DNA from: Whitmania pigra
Taxonomy: Eukaryota; Annelida; Clitellata; Hirudinida; Haemopidae
Assembly: GCA_021613335.1 (NCBI GenBank)
Contig: JAJTWR010000422.1
Span: 62,001 to 126,000, forward strand
Direction of reading: 5' to 3'
DNA: 64,000 nucleotides
Shown: piece by piece, positions 37,416 to 47,838 of the stretch
Layout: every line of letters begins with the position of its first letter
Numbering within the stretch: position 1 is the first letter of the stretch
Translations under genes and position numbers: made by a program
The notes under the pieces: generated by a model
What the model was told of the DNA's origin: nothing
Seen by the model: only the letters and a program-made list of their open reading frames with translations
The model's database searches: none

Positions 37416-40400
37416 CTAACCAATAAACTTATAAACAACTGACACTTTGTGGAGGCCAACAGCTGTGAACTTGTTGTTCTTGACAACTCCAACAAATTCT
37501 ATCAGATCTCCAGCCTGCACTGAATCACTTGTTATCACATCACTTATTGAGAACACCAACTTGCCTCCATTTGCCAACTCATAGTTTAAAGTACCGGTCT
37601 GCATCAAATAATAATAATAATTATGATAATAATTATAACAATCTTAATAATAATAATAATTATGATAATAATTATAACAATCTTAATAATAATAATAATT
37701 ATGATAATAATTATAACAATCTTAATAATAATAATAATTATGATAATAATTATAACAATCTTAATAATAATAATAAAGTCAAATATTCAGTCAAATTTTT
37801 TTTTACTTGAAACTCCATTTAACATTAATAAATAGCTTCCACAAGTTGTACACAAGGCTCCAAAAGGGCTCAAACCTGTCCTTTTACGGATTCAACTCTG
37901 GCATAGAGGCACCTCTTCATGGACACAACCATTCCTGCCAAAAGGAATCTGTTTGAGGCAACACCAGGAGAGAGGATGCCCTGAGACTTGATCGGTTGAA
38001 ACCTCACCACTTCGCCTACTACCGGCAGATCTCTCCTGTCGATCAAGCCAGACAAACGAAAGCTGTAAAGTGTCGTCGAAAACCCGGGACCGATGCAGGG
38101 CTGGTTGCTGCCGTCGCCAGGCACGTTTGAAGCTAAAATGTTTTTTCAAAAACTTTAACAAATTTTTTACTTTTAATTTCCAAATGCTAAGCTAGCACCA
38201 ACCATTTGAAGAGGCATTGTTGGCATTGGTGGTGGCAAAGTCGTTGATTCCTCCATTAGTGGTGGAGTTCTTTTCCAGGGGTTGAATCAGTCCAGAATAA
38301 TTCTCGGCATTGCAGTCGTCCGAACTGTTAATGCATCGGATAATTCGACCTTCCATCGTCACGGGCAAGCATTGCTGGAAAGTTAAGTTTGTAGACGTAT
38401 TGGTCATAATTTAATAATTGCTTGGTGTTGCCAAATTATAGAGCTTAGTAGTGATATGACCAGTGATGGAGGTTAGAAGTATTCATGTGATTAATTGGGA
38501 CTAATGATTACATTGATGGCTTACAATCTCATAAATATAAACTATTTAAAATGCTTTTATTTTCATTTCAAGCAATTTAATTTGGAGATATCGCAGTCAG
38601 CTATTAATAGTTTTGCAAACCTCATGTGATATTGTGCCATCAGCTAACAAGCAGATGTTGTCGATGGCTTTGTTTGAACAAACAAACTCGATCTCATCAC
38701 CGACTTTCAGCAAATGGAAGTTTGCATTTATCAGACTGCAATGCAGAATTGAAACAAATGGCATTATTTATTATAAAAACGGCATTTTTTCAGCATAAGT
38801 ACATTTTAACATTGAAAGATTAACATTTTAACATATAAACTTTATTTTAACAATAAAATTAGTTCTTACACTAGTTATAAAAAAGCTAGTAAAATGTTCC
38901 ATTGCAACGAAAAGGTTAAAAACCTTAAGAATTTAAATAGCATTATCCAGCAAATAATATGAACCACAATGGAAAACAGGCTTAAATGCCAAATTCATAC
39001 CTCGATTTGAAGCTGATTAAATCTTTCTGACCAATAAGTTCAATCCACATTACTCCATCCCTTATGCCAGCCACAAAACCACACCTAAGATTTTTAACAA
39101 AGGTAATTACTTAATTATTACTGAATTGTATTTATATTATTAGCAAATCATTATTACATTATTAGTAATGATAATAATTAATAAATAATTAAAACAGAAG
39201 TTTTGATGCAAGATAAACGTGAATGAGTGACCCTCAGTTGTTCGAGGAGAATAAATTTTACTTCTTTGGAGTTGTTAAATGCCTCAATTTTAACTCAAGG
39301 CTTCATCATAATATTTATTTTTAAAGCATCAAATTTATGGTTGATAAATTATCGTAAGGAAATATATACAATATCTAAGTAATGTTGACAACTGAATTAG
39401 AGCACAAACACTAATGCTTGCAACATTTTAATAACAACAAATTCAAACCGAATAACCTCTTTATCTCTGCACTTTTGAGTTTTATGTTGGCTGCAACTTT
39501 TGAATCCTTTGCAGCTCCATCAATGATTTGAAATTCTATCTGGATTAATAATTCATAAGTTAAAACCTCCATCACAATTAGGGATCTATAGCATGGTTAT
39601 GGGTAATCATAACATCTTTAAAATTATCTTTATTGAATTAAGATAAACTCGTTCCAAATGGACAAAATATATTGCAAATATTAGTAGTCAAATAAAGAAG
39701 AAGCAGTGTAATCATAATCTACTGAGGCTGTGAACATTCCATTCACAGATAACTTCAAACACTAGTTTGGCTAAATGTACCTTCACACAAGCAAGACATG
39801 CAAACCATCGCAATATCAATTAAGCATCATAATTATAAACCTTTTGAAAGAGTTAAAGTTTATTAAGAGACAAAAATACACATGGCAGAAAATGGAAAAT
39901 AAGTATTTTTTAGTTAATGAATTATTTTAATTATAAAGTTTATTTTAATTAAATCTGTTTAAATAAAAAAAAAGGCAAAACTGTTATAACTTCAAGATGA
40001 AATCAATGGTGAATAAAGGTTTGAAAAGCTAACCATATCACCAACGATAGGCAGTCTACAGCCCTGGATGACAGCACTTGGGAAATACGTGATCAGGTGC
40101 TGGATGCCACCCAACTCGTAGGCTATGATGCCCGGTTCAAAATGGTCGGTCCCTGGGGTGAAAGTTTTTCATCGTTTAGGTTAATTTCCAAAATTTATTA
40201 TTAAAGAAAATAAGATTTAGTTCCTGTTTCATTATTTGCAAAGAGATTAATATTTCGATATGAAACCTGATTTACTAGCTCTTTCTGACTTCTTCTGAAT
40301 TATGCCGAAGTACTTCTCTGGCTTCCAATGCCTTTCAATGGTTCCGCACGGAAGGATTTTTATTCGGATGGCCACCTTGCAGTCGGCAACATCCTTTACA

Positions 40401-43364
40401 AGTAATCAAACATCTCTAAATGTTCCATGGATGACAGAGCCTAATCTATAACCTTCGGCTACATGTACCTCGTAAGAGGTTAAAACATAAGTTAAAAGAC
40501 ACAACAAAACAATAAACATCTAGTACACTGTCGAGATAATATCAATAATGATAGGACTGCATTTATTAATAATATCGAAAGTCAGAACAACCTCAACAAT
40601 TAATAACTAAATATAAACTAATGAGAAGATTGTTTATGCACTCATGCATTCAAGTGGAACTAACCAACTAACCTCAGCGACTGTGAATTCCACCTCGTCG
40701 AGGAAGCTCAGCTTCTGGCTCGGGTCAAGAAGTTCATTCATGTGGAAAATGATTTTGTGGTTCGACTTCACTGAACATATGTATCCAGAGTAATCCTTCA
40801 GAGTTACCACAAATCCCTAAAAAAAATGAGTTATGCATTTCCTCACATGTTCAAGGTATATATTAATTATTCAATTATTCAATTTACGATTGACAGTAAA
40901 TTGTTAAATTATACAGTTTCTAGATGTGCACAAGGACCCCCCAATCGAATGACATAATGCAACAGACTCATATTAAGAAAGAAAGACAAATTAATTATTA
41001 ATGTTAATAATATTAAGAAAGAAAGACAAATTATTAATTACTATTAATATTATTAAGAAAGACAAATTATTAATTAATATTAATATTATTAAGAAAGAAA
41101 CATTCCATCACCCGCTCCCTCTTCTCGCAGTTGTTGAGGAATGTGGATTCAAGGAGCCTGATGTTTGTTGCCCGCTGCAGTTTGTCCCTCCTGTCGGTTG
41201 CGATGTAAAACTCCACGATGTCCCCCACGAGCAGTGTGAAGTCTCCAATCCTGTCTCGTTCACTGAACAGAATCTCCAGAGGTCTGAAGACAATTTATTG
41301 TCTTTCAACACATGCTCAATATATAATAGCATCATTGACATGATCATCAATCAATCCATCAACCAATGTTTGAATGTAATCATTAAAAGATTTGAAACAG
41401 GAGTTCATTCACTCCAGAGACAATCAGTTAATTCTTTAAAGATGCAAGCAGAACTTAGAAGGCAGACATTGGGTTCATGTTATTTCAATCACCCTAAACT
41501 ACACAAACATGACACACAATCCAAATGAAAGATGACAGAAACCCTCAAAGCAAACAACATGAATCCCGTGATGATTTATGTTTTGTTCACAATAAACACA
41601 AGCATTTTCCTGCATGAAATAAAGAAATAATGACACAATTTATTACAACATTTTTAGTTAAGAGGAACTCACCCCGACACAGTCTGATATACAATCCTCC
41701 CAAACAGTGGTTCGTTGGAGTGGGCTATATCCTCAGTGGACATTTGAAGTGTTTTGGTAACCTGACCGCACATCTTCTCGATGCCCACATCTTCGAATAT
41801 CACCGACCCTTCTGGAATTTGTCGCACGTTCACAGCTATTTCCTTGTTCTGTTAGGTTTTACAGTGATTTGGTAAATATTCAGATAATAGATTACATAAT
41901 AATAATAATAGATAATAGATTACATTCAATCCCAAATTCACCCCACCAAACTGAATTAATGGAATTATCATAAGAAAACATCATAACATTAAATAAAATA
42001 AAGAAACACTAATGAGTGATATTAAAATAAAACCATCACAATCAAGCCTCACATTCCTCCTCTGGATGTTGAACTCGACATCATCCCCGAGCATCAATTC
42101 CTCGATGCTCCCTTTGAATTCGGTGAAGTGAAAGAAGATCTCCTTGACGACATCAGCTCTTTCGATGAACCCAAAGTTCTCCTTCATGGAGCACACGACA
42201 CCCTGGTACATGGCGTTCTCGTACGAGGCATCCTTTCGCCTTATTTTTCGAGCTCGAATCAGTCCATTCCTTTGTTCCGTTGAAAGATTCTTTTAAAAAT
42301 TTGTCATTAACGTTGATAAACGTGCGGATCAAACCGACCTGTCGTCGGTGGATATGTAAAACTCCACTTGTTCTCCTGCCTTGATGAGCTCTCTCTCCTC
42401 CGTATCTTCCAGAGTGAAAGGAAGGAAGAAGGTCTCTCCATTCTGTTCATAAGCAATTTGTCCCATGTTCTCGTTACTCCTTACTGATGACTGGATGGAA
42501 AAAGACATGTCTTAGAATCTTTCAATTCATGCCTTTTTGAAGAAATGATGTACTTGGAAATGTTATCATTATATTAACCATGCTCATTAAGATAAATGCT
42601 GTCATTATGCTGACCATGCTCATTGCTTTTGCTTCTGTGAGAACAACTCCGTTGACGGGCTTTTCGCTGATCACTTCGGACATGAGAGGCTGACTTTGCA
42701 CCCTTGTAATGGTCGAAGCGATGGGCTTTCCTGTCCTCCGGTCATTAGACTGCTGAAACTCCACCAAGTCTAAATGAAATTTTGAAGTCCTAATGAACGC
42801 ATTTCAAATGATTGACAATGAACGAGGTTTCAATTAAACAAAGCTTGGTAGGGACTTAAAGAAGCACTGAATTGAAGAGTGCTGACCACCGATCTGCAGA
42901 CTTTCGTGGCTGCCGATAACCTCGCTGAAGTGAAAAAACAGCCTTCCCTGACGATAGCAACACTGAATGAAGCCATAGGAATGCTGAATGCAAAACATGT
43001 TTTCTCATATTAAAAATTGCATTAAACATAATAAACATAATGCAATTAATAATAATATTAAACAATTAAATACCAAAACATTTTAATGACCCTAAGACAT
43101 ATTAACTTAAATCATAAACATAAATCTTAAAACATGAGTGGTTATGACATAGATCATGGTCTTCTTAACCACTATAAATAATTGTTATGTTAAGCTTACC
43201 AGTAATTTTTCAATCACTCCAACTTCTCTGATAGTAGGAAACTGAGCTGAATTGTTGTTATTTTTAAAAGTTCTTGGAACAACTGAATCAGAAGCTGAAC
43301 TGTTAGAGTTGTTTGATCTTTGAAATGCCACAATTGCCGGATCTTTGACAGGGGATCCTACTTC
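37416..43364 (-). CDS. CSDE1: CSDE1/UNR, multi-cold-shock-domain RNA-binding protein
   Basis: Sixteen exons: 43200-43364, 42890-42983, 42615-42769, 42335-42490, 42053-42289, 41673-41848, 41112-41283, 40673-40816, 40276-40393, 40034-40152, 39457-39539, 39001-39084, 38621-38735, 38203-38374, 37876-38132, 37416-37598, about 809 residues (human 798). Only the initiating exon, upstream of 43365, was not found. Canonical cold-shock domains: YGFIQCCYRQGRLFFHFSEV with DLVEFQQSNDRRTGKPIA, and NFGFIERADVVKEIFFHFTE; degenerate ones alternate (GQIAYEQNGETFFLPFTLED). VEFYIATDRRDKLQRATNIR matches UNR closely. The protein binds mRNAs in the cytoplasm and controls IRES-driven translation and decay. The C-terminal third (38.2-37.4 kb) diverges most. 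Exon 3's donor lies in a local duplication of ATGAGCATGGT, so a second donor could be used. Confidence 0.9.
37609..37765. repeat. 36-bp minisatellite, about four copies
   Basis: The unit AATAATAATAATTATGATAA plus TAATTATAACAATCTT is repeated about four times almost without change inside the last CSDE1 intron (37599-37875). Not a CRISPR array: there are no unique spacers. Confidence 0.95.
40973..41101. repeat. about 45-bp tandem repeat in a CSDE1 intron
   Basis: Three diverged units built from ATTAAGAAAGAAAGACAAAT plus ATTAATATTAAT-type linkers. They touch the 3' boundary of the exon at 41112. Confidence 0.8.
43135..43197 (+). mobile_element. 3' tail of the CR1-like LINE, plus orientation, in a CSDE1 intron
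   Basis: GGTCTTCTTAACCACTATAA followed by ATAATTGTTATGTT is the reverse complement of the 3' end of the LINE at 48130-48195, including the start of the TTATG-type tail. It abuts the donor of the CSDE1 exon at 43200. Confidence 0.8.
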
Positions 43365-44309
43365 CTTTAATTCATTTCAAATTATGAAATATCTGACAAT
43401 ATTAGCAGCAACATAAACTGTGCACAACCTTCCAAGTATAAAAACTTGGTGAACTCATTTGGCTCTCGAAATTCTTCAGTTTGAGAACAATATCAGTGCA
43501 AGCACTCCTCTTTAACGCAAAATATTGACACTTACAAATATATTCTATCGCTCTGTAATGTGCTGGTTCAACAGCATATAAATAAAAAAACTAGCAGAAA
43601 TCGAACTTAGAATCTATCAAATGCCAGTCTGACTGACCGAGTTAATCAGACGAAACTAACGCTTTCGAAAAATTGTCATGTTTAATTTGGCATCCATAAC
43701 CAAAACGAAATAATCACATAATCTTTCAAACAGCAACAACGCGAAGATTTAAATTGCAGACGTTACAGGACGTGAACGCGTTTTACTTGTCAGTGAAGTA
43801 GATATGCAAACTATCTAACTGTTTTGCAATATATATTATAAGTTTAACTAACATGTTGTATTTTTCTTAAAAATTTGATAATCCAATAGCCTTAATTGTA
43901 AGGCTTACGACGCGAAATGCTATATTATGCTTACTAAATTTATATTAAGATATCCGAGCACAATGCTAACGGTGACCTGACATTTTTTCATAAATCTGAG
44001 CAGAATTCCATTAGAAGACATTATACATAGTGAAGCTTTTGAACAAGGTTGGCATAGAAATATAAACGCAATTCACTTCTCCCAACCTAATCGAGTCACA
44101 ATTTCGTTACCTCACAGCACCTTAAACTACGAATCTTAATTATCCGCTATTTAAATATTTCCAATTTCCCAGAAATCGATGAAACGCAAGAGATTCTCAA
44201 AACGAGGACTAATTTCTCCAAAATTTTCTAAACAAAATTTACAGGACTCAAAAGTCATATACCCAATTAATAGAGTCCAGTTGCAACTTAATTAGTTTAA
44301 AAAGAAGTC
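43365..44309. other. 5' region of CSDE1 and 3' flank of NOP56
   Basis: About 940 bp that must hold the missing first exon(s) and promoter of CSDE1 (minus strand) and the end of the NOP56 transcript. No convincing ATG exon with a matching donor was found. Confidence 0.4.
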
Positions 44310-46996
44310 TTAATTTTCAGTCCTCTTCTTTTCTTTCTTCTTCTTTTTCTTCTTCTCTCCATCCTCCTCGACATCATTCTGTACTTCCTCCACCTCTTTA
44401 ACCTTCTTATCTTTCTTTGTCTTGGGTTTTTCTTCAACAACTGAAGTGTCCATGTCTTCAACTTCTTCTTTCACTTGCTTATCCTTTTTCTTTTTCTTAG
44501 GCTTTTCTTCCTCAACAACAGAAGTCTCCATAACCTCAGCCTCTTTCTTCTTCTTCTTTGGTTTTTCTTCAACAACTGAAGTTTCTATTTCATCAACTTC
44601 TTCCTTCACCTGCTTATCTTTTTTCTTCTTTTTAGGTTTTTCTTCCTCGACAACAGAAGTATCCATGGCCTCAACCTCCTCAGTATCTTCCACCTTTCTC
44701 TTCTTCTTCTTACCTTCGACAGGTGTTTCAGTCAGTTCAACTTCCTGGTTTGCCTTCTTCTTTTTCTTCTTTGGCTCACCAATCTCAGAATTGTTGAGCA
44801 TGGACACATCCATAGCAGAATCATTCAGAGTCATGTTTGCATTTGATTCGTTCATGCTGACGTCGGCTAGATTAAGAAATAATAATAATAATAATACACT
44901 TTCCAATCTTATACTTGAATCAAATTGATTTCTTACCAAGTTTCCTCTTCTTTTTTTCCATCTTTTTCTGGTACTTAGCAACCTAAAGTAGGTTTAAATT
45001 ATAAGAAAGTGGTCATATGTAGAGCAACAATTTGTACAGCACCTTATCATAAGCTTCACTCATGACCTCAGCGTTGGGTGTAGGAATCTCTCCATCTTCA
45101 TAAAACTTGAGCCTCTTTTCAACCTGTTTTTTCAAGGCCTCACCATAAATGGTTGTTGGGCAATCTGCACAGATATTAAAGCAAAAGTAAGACCCAATCA
45201 AATTAAAATGTTACAGACATTAATTAGATTATTCATTACCTAAAAATGCATCGATCCTGCTGGCAATGGAGCATTTATTGGCGAGGAATCTTGAAATTCG
45301 ACCCTTGTGCTTGGCTGGAGCCCTTCCAATGAATGAGGAGTGATATATCAAACCATATTTAGGGGTGTTTCCCTTGGTTTTCAAGGCACGGAAAAGTGCT
45401 TTCTCTGCTCCCAGTATTTGCACTGTGGATGCTGGCAGTGCACACAAGTCAACAATGCTCTTTGCTTTTGCAATCAACCTAGCTCCAACCTGTTTGACAA
45501 AGTAAGATAGTGAAATAATAACAAAAAAATACAAAGCTGTTGTATGATCCTTACCAATTCTCCAACCAATGTGCTCAAGTTAGGTGCAATGATGCCCATT
45601 TTGTTCTTCAGGTATTCTCCCTGAGTGCTTCGGAACTCGGTGTGTGTCGAGGTGAACTTGGCCATCTTTTCAATGAACGACCAATCGACAACACCAATAT
45701 CGATTCCTACAATACCAAATAATTCCATAGTACACCTTACATGATATTACGATAGGATTATTTTAGGATTGTTACAAATAATTAATTTGTAACCAACCCA
45801 TGGAAATCTTTGCAGCTGCTTTGATGGCTTCAACCTTTGATGAATCCATGAGCAGTTCCTCCAACTGTGCAAATTTGGCATCATCGAGAGTTTTCCTGTC
45901 TCCAATAATTACAACTGCTTTGATGTAATGGCTGTTGTCAGTTATTATGTGGTGCAACTCTGGGAAGTGGTTGGCATATGACTCCCTATAGAAAAGAAAC
46001 AAAAAATAACGTGATAATAAACATATTCAAATGACACGCACGTTCTTATTTATTAAAATATAATACAATATTCTCTAATTCTTCGAACCTGATTCTCATC
46101 GAAAACATATTCAAGTTCTTGTCCATTTGATCGAGAAGGTTGACTGACTGTGTGACCATGTTGTCTACTTTGTGGACATTGAATTTTACCTGAAATAAGA
46201 TTTACTTTTCATCTGGTTCCTTGCATTTTTTTAAATTTACTATTAATTCTTACCTTGCAAGCAGCATAACCATGGCCAACACCCATCCTAGCTGTGTTTA
46301 GAGAAGCACTGGTGACTCCCTTTATAAGGTCCTTTATGTTTGCCTTAATTCCTTTGTAAGAAATTCATTTTAAATGTGTTAGCAATCAGGCTAAAGCCAA
46401 ACTCATTTTAAATGTTATTGCATCTAAGCTTCATATATTCATCAAGCTTAAAATGATCTTAATAGTTCACATTCAACCAAACCTTTTAAAATCTCTGGCA
46501 CAACTCCAGTGACTTGACAAGTCATGCCGAGCGTTTCCGTTATTGAGGCTGCCAATTTTAAGTGGGATACCCCCAAATTCACAATCAATTTCTTTGATGA
46601 AGCTGGTACATTTGACTCAAGGAAGTTCTTCAGATCAGGATGCACGTTACCTTAAATCAATGTTTGAAAATGTGACAAACGGCCAGCATGTGACACAAAA
46701 TTCTATGTACTCACCTTCCGAAATCGAAGCCATATTTTCCAATGCTGTGGCACGACATTGAAATGGTGAAAAAGCAGAGAGAGTCACAACAGAGTTAAAT
46801 CTACTCAGATCACTCATCAACGCACGATCCACTTGCTTTTGGATCAAGCCTATTTCTTCGAATTCTTTTACCTTAAATAAGGTATATCCGATTGCTTCTT
46901 CATTTAAAATATAAAGCGCTGTCGGCTAGAATAAAATAACATTTTAGCTTAAAATTATCAATAATCTTTTGGTTTATTATTAGTACTTACAGCCAT
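44310..46996 (-). CDS. NOP56: NOP56, core protein of C/D box snoRNPs
   Basis: Eleven exons: 46991-46996 (only ATGGCT), 46715-46925, 46483-46650, 46254-46351, 46089-46189, 45798-45985, 45555-45706, 45240-45489, 45043-45164, 44937-44982, 44310-44866; all in phase, 632 residues (human 594). The N-terminal domain has [14 protein letters not shown] and [18 protein letters not shown], the form of NOP56 rather than NOP58. A coiled coil follows, then the Nop domain signature [35 protein letters not shown] and [18 protein letters not shown]. The tail (44310-44866) is a run of KKKKK blocks alternating with TSVVEE units in about five repeats. It guides 2'-O-methylation of rRNA with fibrillarin in the nucleolus. 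Start codon is 840 bp from the divergent C2orf69 homologue. Confidence 0.95.
46381..46449 (-). ncRNA. candidate C/D box snoRNA in a NOP56 intron
   Basis: The longest NOP56 intron (46352-46482, 131 nt) holds TTGATGA (46439-46445, C box-like) and CTGA (46386-46389, D box) about 60 nt apart in the sense strand. The flanks TTAAGC and GCTAA can pair imperfectly. NOP56 introns host C/D snoRNAs in vertebrates, which motivates the call. The C box starts with T instead of A/G and the stem is weak, so confidence is low. None of the other introns shows both boxes. Confidence 0.25.
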
Positions 46997-47838
46997 AACG
47001 ATCACGATGAAATCCGTGAAACGACGATATTACAACGATGTTATAAGCAAAAAGCGTGGATCGTTTGATAAAGCATTGAACTAACTTTATTGTAAAAAGT
47101 CTAAAAAATATATTTAAAATTTTGTTTGTTAACATTTTAATGCAATAAAATTTTGACATTATTTTTATGTAATATTTCTTTATATGTAAGTTTTTTCTAA
47201 GGTTATATTTTTGGATAAAAACGAAAGGGCCAAAATTCTAAAAATTTTAATGCATCTAAAACTGGAACAAATAAATTGATAATTCGTTTAGCAAGATTGA
47301 TCATTAATTAATCGTTGAATAAAAATGTAAAATTCATTCATGTTATGTACTTCTCTATTACTACTAATAATAATATCATAAATGACCAAAATTTTACATG
47401 GTCGTCCAGAAAACCATTTAGTAATCAATATCTCTAATCCAAACTAATGAGGAGTTTAGTTTGTAGATTGTCTTTTACATGAATGGGTGATTATAGACTT
47501 CAACTTGGCTGTAGCATATTTAACGAATTAATTGCATAAAAAAACAACTTCAGAATATCAGACATGCCAATAACATTGCCTGGAGATTACCGGCTGAGCG
47601 GTTTCTCAAATAGAACAGGATGCTGATTATATCAAATGTGAGGAGGGTTGAAAGGTTTTCTTTTACATTCTGAATAAATTTATCATTGTTATCTAATGTA
47701 GGACCAATTTGATAATTTGTAAAAATAATTAAATGCAATTTAATTCATAGATCATAATAACTCAAGCATTGTGACATGTTACTTTGCACGTTTATGTTTA
47801 TTCGGTTCGAATAAAGAGGATGAGAAACAAGAAGACGT
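46997..47838. promoter_or_regulatory. divergent promoter region, NOP56 / C2orf69 homologue
   Basis: About 840 bp of AT-rich DNA between two divergent start codons. No TATA box at sensible spacing. The minus-strand ORF at 47550-47738 has no recognisable motif. Confidence 0.35.

Noticed and set aside
37609..37765. CRISPR-like regular array
   Set aside because: The whole 36-bp unit repeats with no unique spacers, in a eukaryotic intron: a minisatellite.
41001..41528. 175-codon plus-strand ORF
   Set aside because: Overlaps a CSDE1 exon in antisense and a tandem repeat; no domain signature.
44422..44928. Plus-strand 168-codon ORF rich in F and S
   Set aside because: Antisense shadow of the lysine-rich NOP56 tail.
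44310..46996. NOP58 as the identity
   Set aside because: The N-terminal [18 protein letters not shown] and the [18 protein letters not shown] block, and overall length, fit NOP56 better.
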